A stretch of 64,000 bases of DNA, from contig NZ_BPQX01000022.1 in NCBI RefSeq assembly GCF_022179525.1, positions 1 through 64,000 on the forward strand. The letters run 5' to 3'. The position numbers were made by a program, and so were the translations under genes. The notes beneath the pieces are model-generated. The model did not search any database. It worked only from the letters and a program-made list of their open reading frames with translations, and was not told where the DNA came from. Each line of letters opens with the position of its first letter. Position 1 is the first letter of the stretch. Origin of the DNA: Methylobacterium persicinum. GTDB taxonomy: Bacteria > Pseudomonadota > Alphaproteobacteria > Rhizobiales > Beijerinckiaceae. Shown here piece by piece: positions 16,992 through 28,034 of this stretch.

Positions 16992-18155
16992 TCAGGCGAC
17001 GGGGGCCGTGAGGTCGTGCACCACGATGCGGTTGCCCCTTGCCGAGAGGGCCAGCCGGCCGTGCTTTAGAGCCAAGGCCTTTTCTCCGAAAAGCGAGCGG
17101 CGCCAGCCCTGCAGCACCGGTACCTCGGCAGCGTCGTCGTCGGCGAGCGCCTCCAGGTCGTCGACGGTGGCGATGATCTTGGGCGCCACGCCCTCCGCTT
17201 CGCACACCGCCTTGAGGAGGACCTTGAGAAGCTCCACCAGGGCGCCGTTGCCGCCGGATCGGCGGGTCCGCTCGGGCATCGCGATCGCCCCGTGATCGTT
17301 GGCGAGGCCGCGCTCGACCGCGGCCAGGATGTCGGCGCCGGTCCGTGACCGCTCGAAGCCGGCCGGTATCGTGCGCAGCCGCCCCAGCGCTTCGACACTG
17401 CGCGGTGCCGCCGAGGCGACGTCGATCACCGCCTCGTCTTTCAGAACCCGGCCCCGCGGGACGTTGCGCGACTGCGCTTCCTTCTCCCGCCATGCCGCGA
17501 CCTCCATCAGGATCGCGATCTCACGCGGCTTGCGCATCCGCCCCGCCAGCCGGCGCCACGCCTGCTGCGGATCGGCCTGATAGGTCTCCGGAGAGGTGAG
17601 GACCGCCATCTCTTCGTCCAGCCACGCCCCGCGGTCGGTCCGCAGCAGTTCGGAGACCAGGACCTCGTAGATCTTTACGAGATGGGTCACGTCGGACAGC
17701 GCATAGGCGAGCTGTGCGTCCGAGAGCGGCCGGCGGGACCAGTCGGTGAACCGCGATGACTTGTCGATCTTGGCCTTGGCGACGTCGTTGACGAGCTGCT
17801 CGTAGGAGACGGAATCGCCGTAGCCGCAGACCATCGCGGCGACCTGTGTGTCGAAGAACGGATGCGGCAGGGTCTGTCCCAGCATCCAGACGATTTCCAG
17901 ATCCTGACGGGCGGAATGAAAGACCTTCACCACGCCTTCGTCCGCCATCAGATCGACGAAGGGTTGCAAGTCGATGCCCTGCGCGAGGGGATCGACCAAG
18001 ACTGCGCTGCCGTCGGGCGCCGCCATCTGGATAAGGCACAACTTAGGATAGTAGGTCGTTTCCCGCATGAATTCGGTATCGACGGTCACGAAGGGCTGCG
18101 TGGCCAGCCGCGTGCAGACGTCGCGCAATTCGCCGGTGGTCGTGATCAAATCCAT
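16992..18155 (-). CDS. rnd: Ribonuclease D
   Basis: A 387-residue 3'-5' exoribonuclease for tRNA 3'-end maturation. The DEDD nuclease domain shows [20 protein letters not shown] (Asp, Glu), [13 protein letters not shown] (Asp) and the last motif [19 protein letters not shown] domain follows (about residues 210-290: [19 protein letters not shown]), with a C-terminal extension. The ATG at 18155 gives [14 protein letters not shown], the usual N-terminus; upstream in-frame sequence is unlike homologues. It diverges from aspS across 273 bases. Confidence 0.95.
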   Translation of the reverse strand: MDLITTTGELRDVCTRLATQPFVTVDTEFMRETTYYPKLCLIQMAAPDGSAVLVDPLAQGIDLQPFVDLMADEGVVKVFHSARQDLEIVWMLGQTLPHPFFDTQVAAMVCGYGDSVSYEQLVNDVAKAKIDKSSRFTDWSRRPLSDAQLAYALSDVTHLVKIYEVLVSELLRTDRGAWLDEEMAVLTSPETYQADPQQAWRRLAGRMRKPREIAILMEVAAWREKEAQSRNVPRGRVLKDEAVIDVASAAPRSVEALGRLRTIPAGFERSRTGADILAAVERGLANDHGAIAMPERTRRSGGNGALVELLKVLLKAVCEAEGVAPKIIATVDDLEALADDDAAEVPVLQGWRRSLFGEKALALKHGRLALSARGNRIVVHDLTAPVA

Positions 18156-18395
18156 CGCTCGGCTATACGCAAGCTCCGGCGGAATGGGGAGCCGTTCAGG
18201 CTCGAACGGGGCTGTTTCCCCGGGACTTGTCGCATTTTCCACGCGTCTGGCCATATCGCGTGGCGCAGCGGCCTGACCGCGGCGGCCGCGCCGGGCAGCG
18301 GGCCTCTACACTCCCGCGACGTGGCGGAACGATCGTCGGCAGGGGATCGGACCCGCGCGTAACGTGCGACGCTTGACTTGGACACCCCCTCGTGA

Positions 18396-20273
<1,878 letters not shown>

Positions 20274-20353
20274 GACCCCAGACAGCCCGATGCGGCGAGA
20301 ATGGGACCAGTGCGAAACCGGTCCCACCTCTCGTTCCTGTTCCGCCCCTCGTC

Positions 20354-20465
20354 CTCATCCTGAGGTGCCCGCATCGGCGGGCCTCGAAGGAGGGTTCCAG
20401 GGATCGCGCGGCAGGCTGGAGCCGTCCTTCGAGGCCGCCGCTTCGCGCCGGCACCTCAGGATGAG
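20354..20465. repeat. Palindromic intergenic repeat, family B
   Basis: Ends ctcatcctgaggtgcc and ggcacctcaggatgag are perfect inverted copies. The interior holds a second pair, cctcgaaggagggt and gccgtccttcgagg. The same design recurs at 50276-50388. It occupies the 323-base gap between aspS and the glycosyltransferase gene; nothing else was seen in that gap. Confidence 0.85.
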
Positions 20466-20596
20466 GGGGAAGGACGGGAGAGGGGCGAGTCCTGAAACCC
20501 TCGCCGTCCTCGCGAGCACAGCGAAGCCAAGACGAGAGGGCGTCCGGTGATGCGCAGGACCCCCGCATACTGCAACGATCGCCGCGGAGGGGCCTG

Positions 20597-21466
20597 ATGC
20601 CCGACCTCGTCGCCATCGTCGTCGCCCATGACAGCGCCGACGTCCTGCCCACCTGCCTCGCGGCCCTGGCGCGGGAGGGCGTGCCGGCCATCGTCGTGGA
20701 CAATGCCAGCCGGGACGCCACCGCTGCGGTGGCCGAGGCCGCCGGCGCCCGCGTGGTGCGCAATGCCCGCAACGAGGGCTACGGTCGGGCCAACAATATC
20801 GGCGTCAGGGCGGCCGAGGGCGCCGCTCACGTCTTGATCGTCAACCCCGACGTGGAGTTGAAGGCGGGTGCGGCTTCGACGTTGCTCGCCGCGGCACGGG
20901 CGTGGCCCGATGCCGGCCTCCTTGCCCCTCGTATCGTGGAGCCGGACGGGCGGTACTTCTACCAGCCGCGCTCGCTGCTGGCGCCCTACCTCACCAATCC
21001 GCAGGGCCGGCGCGATCTGCCTGAGGGGGATGCCTGCGCCCCCTTCCTCTCCGGGGCGTGCTTCATGGTGAAGCGCGACCTGTTCCTCGCCCTCCGCGGC
21101 TTCGACGAGGCGATCTTCCTCTTCTACGAGGATGACGACCTGTGCCGCCGGATCGCCGAGTCCGGCCGGGCCCTCGTCCATGTGCATGCGGCGGTGGTCC
21201 TCCACGGTCGGGGCCGCTCCTCGGCGCCGGAGCGGGGACGGATGTTCCGCTCCCGCTGGCATCAGGCATGGTCGCGGGCCTATGTCAGCCGCAAATACGA
21301 CCTGCCGGATCCGAGCCTGCCCACGATGATCGTCAATCTGCCGAAGGCCGCCCTGGCGGCGCTCGCGTTCCGGCGGGCCGGGTTCGAGCGCTACGGCGGC
21401 TCGGTCGCGGGCGCCTACGCCGCATGGCGGGGGCGTGGGGCTCTGGAACGGGAGGGGCTGTCGTGA
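20597..21466 (+). CDS. GT2 family glycosyltransferase
   Basis: A 289-residue GT-A fold enzyme, probably adding a sugar (rhamnosyltransferase-like) to a surface polysaccharide. Nucleotide-sugar binding is shown by AIVVAHDSADVLPTCLAAL and AIVVDNASRDAT, the substrate loop by NEGYGRANNIGVRAA, and the DXD-type metal site by VLIVNPDVEL. LSGACFMVKRDLF and GFDEAIFLFYEDDDLCRR follow, the latter with the base region. There are no membrane helices. Its TGA overlaps the GTG of the acyltransferase gene (GTGA), so the two are translationally coupled. Confidence 0.92.
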   Translation: MPDLVAIVVAHDSADVLPTCLAALAREGVPAIVVDNASRDATAAVAEAAGARVVRNARNEGYGRANNIGVRAAEGAAHVLIVNPDVELKAGAASTLLAAARAWPDAGLLAPRIVEPDGRYFYQPRSLLAPYLTNPQGRRDLPEGDACAPFLSGACFMVKRDLFLALRGFDEAIFLFYEDDDLCRRIAESGRALVHVHAAVVLHGRGRSSAPERGRMFRSRWHQAWSRAYVSRKYDLPDPSLPTMIVNLPKAALAALAFRRAGFERYGGSVAGAYAAWRGRGALEREGLS

Positions 21467-22542
21467 GCGGAGCGCCGACCATTGCGGAAGCCCTCGCACG
21501 AGGGCCCAACGGCTTCACCGGCCTGCGACTCGGCCTCGCCGTGGCGGTGGTGGTGTCCCATGCCTTCAGCGTCGCGACGGGTATCGCCGCCGACGAGCCC
21601 CTGGCGAAGGCCACGGGCTACACCCTCGGCGAGCATGCGGTGAACGGCTTCTTCGCCGTATCGGGCTTCCTCGTCACCATGAGTTGCGACCAGCGGGGCC
21701 TGCGGGACTACGTCGTCGCGCGGACCCTGCGCATCCTGCCGGGGCTGGTGGCGGCCACCCTCGTCGTGTCGCTCATCCTTGGCGGCGCCATGACCACGCT
21801 GCCCCTCAGTGACTACTGGCGTGATCCGGGTATGTGGTCATTCATCCGCGGGACGCTCACGACCTTCAAGAGCAACGCAGCATTGCCCGGTGTCTTCGAG
21901 GCCAACCCCTACCGATCGCCGCTGGGCACCGTCTGGACCCTGAAATACGAGGTGCTTTGCTACTGCGGCGTGCTGGCCTTCGCCCTCTGCGGCCTGCTCC
22001 GGCGGCGGTGGATCGCGCCCTCGCTCTGCGTCGGCCTCGCCATCGCTCTGGGGATCGAGCTCGCGGTGCAGGGTGATGCGCTGCCCAAAGGAGTCGAGAC
22101 CGCGCTCCGGCTGCCCATGATCTTCGCGGCCGGCGCCTCCCTCTACCTCTGGCGGGACACGTTGCGAATCGCGACCCCGGCGATGATCTGTCTTTCCATC
22201 GCCCTGTTCGTGCTGGCGCGGACGCCGGCCTACCCGCCCTTGCTGTTCCTGGGGACGGCCTACGCCGCGGTCTGGCTCGCCCTCGGCCCCCTTGCCGCGA
22301 AGCCGTTCGATCCGTCCGCCGACCTGTCCTACGGAATCTATCTCTACGGCTGGCCGGTGCAGCAGACCCTTCACGCCCTGTGGCCGGCGCCCTCCGGCCT
22401 CGCCTTGCTGGCGCCGGCCCTCGCCGTGACTCTACCGGTGGCAGCCCTGTCTTGGTACGCCGTCGAGCGCCCTGCCCTCGCCCTCAAGGCACGCACCCTT
22501 GGTCGCCGGAGTCTCGGCACCATCGAGCCCGCCGGCCCGTGA
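21463..22542 (+). CDS. Membrane acyltransferase 3 family (OafA/NodX-like)
   Basis: A 359-residue integral membrane O-acyltransferase with about ten helices that typically acetylates exopolysaccharide, O-antigen or lipid-linked sugars. FTGLRLGLAVAVVVSHAFSV contains the early histidine of the family. AVNGFFAVSGFLVTMSC and VARTLRILPGLV are the FF-SGF and RxxR-like motifs of this family, and LSYGIYLYGWPVQQTL is near the C-terminus. The GTG at 21463 overlaps the upstream stop codon and its own stop overlaps the next GTG, giving a three-gene coupled unit. Confidence 0.92.
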   Translation: MSGAPTIAEALARGPNGFTGLRLGLAVAVVVSHAFSVATGIAADEPLAKATGYTLGEHAVNGFFAVSGFLVTMSCDQRGLRDYVVARTLRILPGLVAATLVVSLILGGAMTTLPLSDYWRDPGMWSFIRGTLTTFKSNAALPGVFEANPYRSPLGTVWTLKYEVLCYCGVLAFALCGLLRRRWIAPSLCVGLAIALGIELAVQGDALPKGVETALRLPMIFAAGASLYLWRDTLRIATPAMICLSIALFVLARTPAYPPLLFLGTAYAAVWLALGPLAAKPFDPSADLSYGIYLYGWPVQQTLHALWPAPSGLALLAPALAVTLPVAALSWYAVERPALALKARTLGRRSLGTIEPAGP

Positions 22543-22874
22543 GCACCACGCTCCCGCCGCTGGCCGCCCTGGATCTGGCCGCGACGCTGCTGGCACGGGA
22601 GGGTTTCGCCATCGCCGCCAGGAACGAGCGCGGCGACAGCCTCTATCTCCACCGGCCCGGCAGCCCCTGGCACCTGCGCCTGTCGAACCATGCCCGCACG
22701 CCAAAGCAGCGCAAGCGGCGCACGGACATTCTGACGAGCCTAATCATCGATGCCCCCCGCTCGGCTGAGCAGGTGACTGCGCTGGTGCGGGGCGCGTTAC
22801 GGGATTTCGAGGCGGGGCGAGTGCGGCGCGAAGCAGGCGCGACGCCACCGACCGCTCCTCCCGCTTCTGCCTGA
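22539..22874 (+). CDS. Hypothetical protein, 111 residues, coupled to the acyltransferase
   Basis: The GTG at 22539 shares four bases with the acyltransferase stop codon. The protein is soluble, with LAATLLAREGFAIAARNERG, LYLHRPGSPWHLRLSNH and a basic patch TPKQRKRRTD. Together with LTSLIIDAPRSAEQV this suggests an alpha-beta nucleic-acid-binding-like fold. The Pro/Ala-rich tail is probably disordered. No family was recognised. The coupling is mechanical evidence of co-expression but does not prove a role in polysaccharide modification. Confidence 0.75.
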   Translation: MSTTLPPLAALDLAATLLAREGFAIAARNERGDSLYLHRPGSPWHLRLSNHARTPKQRKRRTDILTSLIIDAPRSAEQVTALVRGALRDFEAGRVRREAGATPPTAPPASA

Positions 22875-22916
22875 CGAGCTGGCCGGACGGCTCGCCCGGT
22901 CGCCGTCACCCAAATC

Positions 22917-23010
22917 CGTCTTTGCGAGCGCAGCGAAGCAATCCAGCAATGGCAGCCCGCGTCCGAGCGTGGGCGCTGCCCTGGTTTGCTTCACTTCGTT
23001 CGCAATGATG
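22917..23010. repeat. REP-like palindromic element, family A
   Basis: Arms cgtctttgcgagcgcagcga and agcaatccag are mirrored by ctggtttgcttcacttcgtt and cgcaatgatgg. It lies between convergent genes (the 111-residue protein and maeB). Confidence 0.85.
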
Positions 23011-23095
23011 GTGGGGCCGTTGGCGATAGCGGCAGGGCCGCTCGCCTCGATGGAATGACGGCGCAGGACGACCCGGGTCGCCTGCGCCGCTTCGG

Positions 23096-25426
23096 CTACT
23101 CGGAGAGCATCCCTACGCCGGCCTCGCCGCCTTCCTGGGGGAAGTCCCCCACGGTCTGGGCCTCGACCACCGCCGCCGCCGTGACGTTCACGATGCCGCG
23201 GGCGGTCACCGAAGGCGTCAGGATGTGGGCGGGCCTCGCCGGGCCGATCAGCAACGGTCCGATGGGCAGCGCGTCGGCCAGCACCTTGGCGAATTGGAAG
23301 GCGATGTTCGCCGCGTCGAGGTTCGGGAAGATCAGCACGTTCGCCGCGCCCTTGAGGCGTGAACCGGGCAGGACCCGGTCACGCACCGTTTCCGACAGGG
23401 CCGAATCGGCCTGCATCTCGCCATCGACCTGGAGGCCAGGATCGCGCTCCCCGATCAGCGCGAGGGCCTGCCGCATCTTCATGGCCGAGGCCGAATCGGA
23501 CTGGCCGAAATCCGAATGGCTGAGCAGCGCGATCTTCGGCGTGATGCCGAACCGGGCGACGTGGTTGGCACAGGCCTGGGCGATCTCGGCGATCTCCTCG
23601 GCGGTGGGGTCGGCGCGGACATGGGTGTCGGCGAGGAAGTACGGCCCCTCGTTGGTGATGATCAGGCTCATGGCCGCGAGCTGCTTAATGCCCGCCTGCA
23701 GGCCGATCACGTCGCGGATGATCCGAAGCCGCGTCTCGAACCGGCCTTCCAGGCCGCAGATCAGCGCATCAGCCTCGCCCCGCCGGACCGCGATGGCGCC
23801 GATAATCGTGCTGTTGGTGCGCACCAGGGTCCGGGCCGCGTCGGGGGTGATGCCCCGGCGGCCGGCGACGTCGAGATAGGTCTGGACGAAGGAGCGGTAA
23901 CGGGGATCGTCCTCAGGATCGATGAGTTCGAAATCCCGACCGAGCTTGATCGAAAGGCCGAACCGCCTCAGCCGGGTCTCCACCACCCGCGGGCGCCCGA
24001 CGAGGATCGGCAGGGCCACCCTGTCCTCGACGATGGCCTGCACAGCCCGGAGGACCCGCTCGTCCTCGCCCTCGGCGTAGATCACCCGCTTGGGGTTCTC
24101 CTTGGCCTTGGTGAAGAGCGGCTTCATGATGAGGCCGGAGCGGTGGACGAACCGGTCCAGGCTCTCGGTATAGGCCTCGATATCCTCGAGCGGGCGCCCG
24201 GCGACGCCCGACTCCATCGCCGCCTTGGCGACGGCGGGGGCGATGCGCAGAATCAGCCGCGGATCGAACGGGCTCGGGATCAGGGATTTTGGCCCGAACG
24301 GCCGCACCTCGCCGCCATAGGCCCGGGCCACCACGTCCGAGGTCGTCTCGTGGGCGAGGCCGGCGATCGCCATCACGGCGGCCTTCTTCATCTCCTCGTT
24401 GATTTTGTGGGCGCCGACATCCAGGGCCCCGCGGAAGATGTAGGGGAAGCACAGGACGTTGTTGACCTGATTCGGGAAATCCGACCGCCCGGTGCAGATC
24501 ATCGCGTCCGGCCGCTCCTTCTCGGCGAGGTCCGGCATGATCTCAGGGTAAGGGTTGGCCAGCGCCATGATGAGTGGCTTCTCGGCCATCTCGCGAAGGT
24601 ATTCGGGCTTCAGCACGCCGCCCGCCGAAAGGCCGATGAACACGTCGGCGCCGGGGATGACCTCCGCGAGCGTTCGCTTGTCGGTCTCCTTCGCGTAGAT
24701 CTCCTTCCAGCGGTCCATCAGCTCGGGGCGGCCCTGATAGACCACGCCCTTGATGTCGGTGACCGTGATGTTCTCGACCCGGGCGCCAAGGGAGACGAGC
24801 AGGTTGAGGCAGGCCAGGGCGGCCGCGCCGGCGCCGGAGGTGACGATCCTGACGTCCTCCAGCTTCTTTCCGGCCAGCTCCAACCCGTTCATCACGGCCG
24901 CCGCCACGATGATCGCCGTGCCGTGCTGGTCGTCGTGGAAGACCGGAATGTTCATTCGAGCCCGGCACTGCTCCTCCACCTCGAAGCATTCCGGGGCCTT
25001 GATGTCCTCGAGGTTGATGCCGCCGAAAGTCGGCTCAAGGGCGCAGACGACGTCCACGAGCTTGGAGACGTCCTTCTGGTTCACCTCGATGTCGAACACG
25101 TCGATGCCGGCAAACTTCTTGAACAGGACCGCCTTGCCTTCCATCACGGGCTTCGAGGCGAGCGGGCCGATATCCCCCAGGCCAAGCACGGCCGTGCCGT
25201 TCGAGAGCACCGCGACGAGGTTCTGGCGGATCGTGAGGGTGGCCGCCTCCTGCGGATCGTCGTGGATCGCCATGCAGGCGGCGGCGACGCCGGGGGAATA
25301 GGCGAGCGCGAGATCCCGCTGGTTGCCGAGGGGCTTCGTGGCCTGGATCTCGAGCTTCCCCGGCTGCGGCAGCCGATGGTAGACGAGCGCCCCGGCCTTG
25401 AGGTCCTCGGACATGTTATCGGCCAT
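23096..25426 (-). CDS. maeB: NADP-dependent malic enzyme (MaeB) with phosphotransacetylase-like domain
   Basis: A 776-residue cytoplasmic enzyme that converts malate to pyruvate and CO2 with NADP. The malic enzyme part (about residues 1-430) shows [52 protein letters not shown] and the cofactor loop [13 protein letters not shown]. The C-terminal third ([20 protein letters not shown] to [16 protein letters not shown]) is the PTA-like regulatory domain typical of proteobacterial MaeB. The ATG at 25426 gives [14 protein letters not shown]. The longer upstream frame overlaps the divergent acetyltransferase gene and was rejected. Confidence 0.96.
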   Translation of the reverse strand: MADNMSEDLKAGALVYHRLPQPGKLEIQATKPLGNQRDLALAYSPGVAAACMAIHDDPQEAATLTIRQNLVAVLSNGTAVLGLGDIGPLASKPVMEGKAVLFKKFAGIDVFDIEVNQKDVSKLVDVVCALEPTFGGINLEDIKAPECFEVEEQCRARMNIPVFHDDQHGTAIIVAAAVMNGLELAGKKLEDVRIVTSGAGAAALACLNLLVSLGARVENITVTDIKGVVYQGRPELMDRWKEIYAKETDKRTLAEVIPGADVFIGLSAGGVLKPEYLREMAEKPLIMALANPYPEIMPDLAEKERPDAMICTGRSDFPNQVNNVLCFPYIFRGALDVGAHKINEEMKKAAVMAIAGLAHETTSDVVARAYGGEVRPFGPKSLIPSPFDPRLILRIAPAVAKAAMESGVAGRPLEDIEAYTESLDRFVHRSGLIMKPLFTKAKENPKRVIYAEGEDERVLRAVQAIVEDRVALPILVGRPRVVETRLRRFGLSIKLGRDFELIDPEDDPRYRSFVQTYLDVAGRRGITPDAARTLVRTNSTIIGAIAVRRGEADALICGLEGRFETRLRIIRDVIGLQAGIKQLAAMSLIITNEGPYFLADTHVRADPTAEEIAEIAQACANHVARFGITPKIALLSHSDFGQSDSASAMKMRQALALIGERDPGLQVDGEMQADSALSETVRDRVLPGSRLKGAANVLIFPNLDAANIAFQFAKVLADALPIGPLLIGPARPAHILTPSVTARGIVNVTAAAVVEAQTVGDFPQEGGEAGVGMLSE

Positions 25427-25489
25427 CGATCGCTCTCCTGCTCGTCCTGTATCGTGCCCGGCCCGCCGGCCCGGCGGAGCTGTGCGCTG

Positions 25490-26167
25490 ATGGGTCTGTT
25501 GCAACGCCTGCGCAGGGGGCGCAACCCGCTGAACGAAACCCGGCTGCATCTCGCCAAACTGACGAAGCGCTACGGTTTCTCCATCGGTCGCTATTCCTAC
25601 GGCCGGCCCAAGGTCCGCTTCCCCGAAAGCGGCCGGACGCTGACGATTGGCCGCTATTGTTCCATCGCCGACCGGGTGGAGATCCTTCTGGGCGGCGATC
25701 ACCGTCTCGACTGGGCCTCGACCTACCCTTTCGCCGCCATGCGCGGACACTTCCCGGATGCGCAGGCACCGGAGGATTACCATGCCTCCCGGGGCGATGT
25801 GGTGATCGGCCACGACGTGTGGCTCGGCTCCGGCTGCATGATCCTGTCGGGCGTCACCGTCGGGCACGGGGCGGTGGTGGCTGCCCGGGCGGTCGTCACC
25901 CGCGATGTGCCGCCCTATGCCGTCGTCGCGGGCAATCCGGCGCGGGTGGTGCGCCGCCGCTTCCCGCCGGAGGTGGCCGACGCCCTCGTCGCCGCGGCAT
26001 GGTGGGACCTGCCGCAGGACGAGGTGAGCCGGCTCGTCCCTCTGTTGCAGAGTGGGGAGATCGACGCCCTGCTCGCCGCGTTGCGTGTGCCGGTGGAATC
26101 CCGTAACGGCGGGGCCGCGCCCGGACGTCCCGGGGCGTTGGACATGGAAGCCGGACCGAGGCGATGA
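25490..26167 (+). CDS. Hexapeptide-repeat acetyltransferase (CatB/Vat-like)
   Basis: A 225-residue left-handed beta-helix acyltransferase, expected to be a trimer using acetyl-CoA. Hexapeptide repeats are visible as [58 protein letters not shown] and [16 protein letters not shown]. The catalytic histidine is probably the one in GGDHRLDW, and the WW-D loop ([10 protein letters not shown]) is typical of the xenobiotic/virginiamycin group. In a non-pathogen the acceptor is more likely a sugar or lipid intermediate. Its stop codon overlaps the start of the DUF3297 gene (ATGA). Confidence 0.9.
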   Translation: MGLLQRLRRGRNPLNETRLHLAKLTKRYGFSIGRYSYGRPKVRFPESGRTLTIGRYCSIADRVEILLGGDHRLDWASTYPFAAMRGHFPDAQAPEDYHASRGDVVIGHDVWLGSGCMILSGVTVGHGAVVAARAVVTRDVPPYAVVAGNPARVVRRRFPPEVADALVAAAWWDLPQDEVSRLVPLLQSGEIDALLAALRVPVESRNGGAAPGRPGALDMEAGPRR

Positions 26168-26412
26168 GCGATACGCCCCCCGACCGCCTCGCGGCGAACC
26201 CGAACAGCCCGTTCTACGACGAGGCCTTGCTGGAGCGCGGCATCGGCGTGCGGTTCAACGGCGCCGAGAAGACGAACGTCGAGGAATACTGCGTCAGCGA
26301 AGGCTGGGTGCGCCTCTCTGCCGGCAAAGCCCTCGACCGGGCCGGCAACCCGATGACCGTGAAGCTGAAGGGTAAAGTCGAGCCCTATTTCAGGGCGGCG
26401 ACGGAGGAATAA
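26164..26412 (+). CDS. DUF3297 family protein
   Basis: An 82-residue small cytoplasmic protein found widely in alpha- and gammaproteobacteria, function unknown. The family pattern is clear: [59 protein letters not shown] and [12 protein letters not shown], which looks like a beta-barrel. The ATG overlaps the stop codon of the hexapeptide acetyltransferase gene, so the two are co-translated. Confidence 0.9.
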   Translation: MSDTPPDRLAANPNSPFYDEALLERGIGVRFNGAEKTNVEEYCVSEGWVRLSAGKALDRAGNPMTVKLKGKVEPYFRAATEE

Positions 26413-26484
26413 GCCCCGACGCGAGGGCCGGGGGCTCGCTAGACCGCGCATCCCGGCCTCCTCAAGCGCTCCGGCGCCGGCCCG

Positions 26485-28023
26485 TCACCCGACGAGGATC
26501 TGCCCTTCGAGCCCGAGCACCCGTCCGAGCCCGCGGATCCGGTTGATCATCCGCTCGCCACCGAGTTGGCTCCAATCCGTTGGGAGCCGGAGGGTGACGC
26601 GGCCATTTTCGATTGTGAGCGGCGCCCGCGGCAGGGCGCCGTCCATCCCCGCCGAGATCGGGAAAGCGACCCGCAGCAGGGCACCAAGCAACCGGGCCCG
26701 CTCGAAGAGCCGGGGACCCGCAAGATTGCGCAGAACGACGTCGGCCTTTTCCGGCGAGAGGCCCATGTGCCGCAGGGATACGGCGAGGCTGAGATAGGCC
26801 CGTCCGGGGTGATCGACCCCGACGAAGGCCGCGTTCTGGATGACCGCGATCGATTGCTCGCCCCGGTAATCCGGGTGAGCGCGCCAGCCCACATCCGACA
26901 GGAGGCAGGCGGCGTGGCGCAGGCGGCGTTCGTCCGTCGTCTCCGGGCCGTCGAGGTCGGAGACGAAACGGTCGGTCCAGGCGATCAATTCGTCCCCGTG
27001 TTTGGGAGCCCGGGCCCGTAGTTTGTTGAACTCCGCGGCCGACGCCAGGAGCGGGTCGATCATGCGGGTGTCGCGGTCCAGTTGCTCGAACAGCAACCCC
27101 TCGCGGACGCCGGAGGCTGACACCGCCACCGCCCGCGGGCGCCCGACCCGGATGATTTCTTCCAGCACGAGGGCACCGTAGACCAGAAGCGGCCTGCGGG
27201 CTTCCGACACCGTTTCCACATCTTGAAGCTGTGAGACGTCGGTTTGTTCGACGATCTGCAGGAAGCTCAATTCGTCGGTGGGATCGACGGTGTAGCCGTG
27301 CATGACGTGAACGGGGTAGCCCCGCGCCGCCTGATGCAGCTTTGCAAGAGCCCGCCACGTGCCGCCGACGGCGTAGAAGGTTCGCCCCTTCAGGGTCTCC
27401 AGCTGCGGCGCCGCCTTGCGCATGTGCTCGCGGACGAGCTTGCCGGCCTTCTTGATCGACCCACCCGAGAGGTCCTGAAGGGTGAGTCCGCCGAGCGGCA
27501 TCGTCACGCCCTGGCCGACGACCGAGCCACGCAGATCCACGAGTTCCAGGGATCCACCGCCCATGTCTCCGACGACGCCATCGGGGGCGTGGAAGCCCGA
27601 CACGACACCGAGCGCCGACAGTTCGGCCTCCCGGCGTCCGGAGAGCAGATGGATCGGCTGGCCGCACACATCCTCGGCGGCCCGCAGGAAGTCCGGCCCG
27701 TTCTGCGCGTCGCGGGCGGCGGCGGTGGCGAGGACGAAGATCTGCGAGACCCGCATCGTCCGGCACAGGATGCGGAACCGGGCCAGAGCCATCAACGCCC
27801 GGGAGACCGCCTCGTCGTTGAGGCGGCCCGTCGTGAACACGTTCCGGCCGAGACCGCAGAGGACCTTCTCGTTGTACATCGGCGTCGGCGCCCGGGTGAG
27901 CCCGTCATAGGCGACGAGCCGCACCGAGTTGGAACCGATATCGATGATGGCGACCGGCCGGTTCCGGTCATGTCCCTCCACCGCCGACACGGCGGAGGCG
28001 AGGATTGCGATGGGACTCGCCAA
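26485..28023 (-). CDS. ppx: Exopolyphosphatase (Ppx/GppA family)
   Basis: A 512-residue enzyme that removes terminal phosphate from polyphosphate and possibly pppGpp. The actin-like ATPase fold shows phosphate-1 AIIDIGSNSVRLVAYDG, then LATAAARDAQNG, and phosphate-2 GVVGDMGGGSLELVDLRG, with an HD-like C-terminal domain (RLRHAACLLSDVGWRAHPDYR). The first plausible start is a TTG at 28023 with an AGGA-like site 10 bases upstream; no ATG lies near the N-terminal motif. It begins 11 bases after the ppk stop codon, so polyphosphate synthesis and breakdown enzymes share an operon. Confidence 0.94.
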   Translation of the reverse strand: MASPIAILASAVSAVEGHDRNRPVAIIDIGSNSVRLVAYDGLTRAPTPMYNEKVLCGLGRNVFTTGRLNDEAVSRALMALARFRILCRTMRVSQIFVLATAAARDAQNGPDFLRAAEDVCGQPIHLLSGRREAELSALGVVSGFHAPDGVVGDMGGGSLELVDLRGSVVGQGVTMPLGGLTLQDLSGGSIKKAGKLVREHMRKAAPQLETLKGRTFYAVGGTWRALAKLHQAARGYPVHVMHGYTVDPTDELSFLQIVEQTDVSQLQDVETVSEARRPLLVYGALVLEEIIRVGRPRAVAVSASGVREGLLFEQLDRDTRMIDPLLASAAEFNKLRARAPKHGDELIAWTDRFVSDLDGPETTDERRLRHAACLLSDVGWRAHPDYRGEQSIAVIQNAAFVGVDHPGRAYLSLAVSLRHMGLSPEKADVVLRNLAGPRLFERARLLGALLRVAFPISAGMDGALPRAPLTIENGRVTLRLPTDWSQLGGERMINRIRGLGRVLGLEGQILVG

Positions 28024-28034
28024 GCGGTTCGATC

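Noticed and set aside
23516-25489. A plus-strand frame of over 650 codons upstream of the hexapeptide acetyltransferase
   Set aside because: It is antisense to maeB; only the part from 25490 has hexapeptide repeats.
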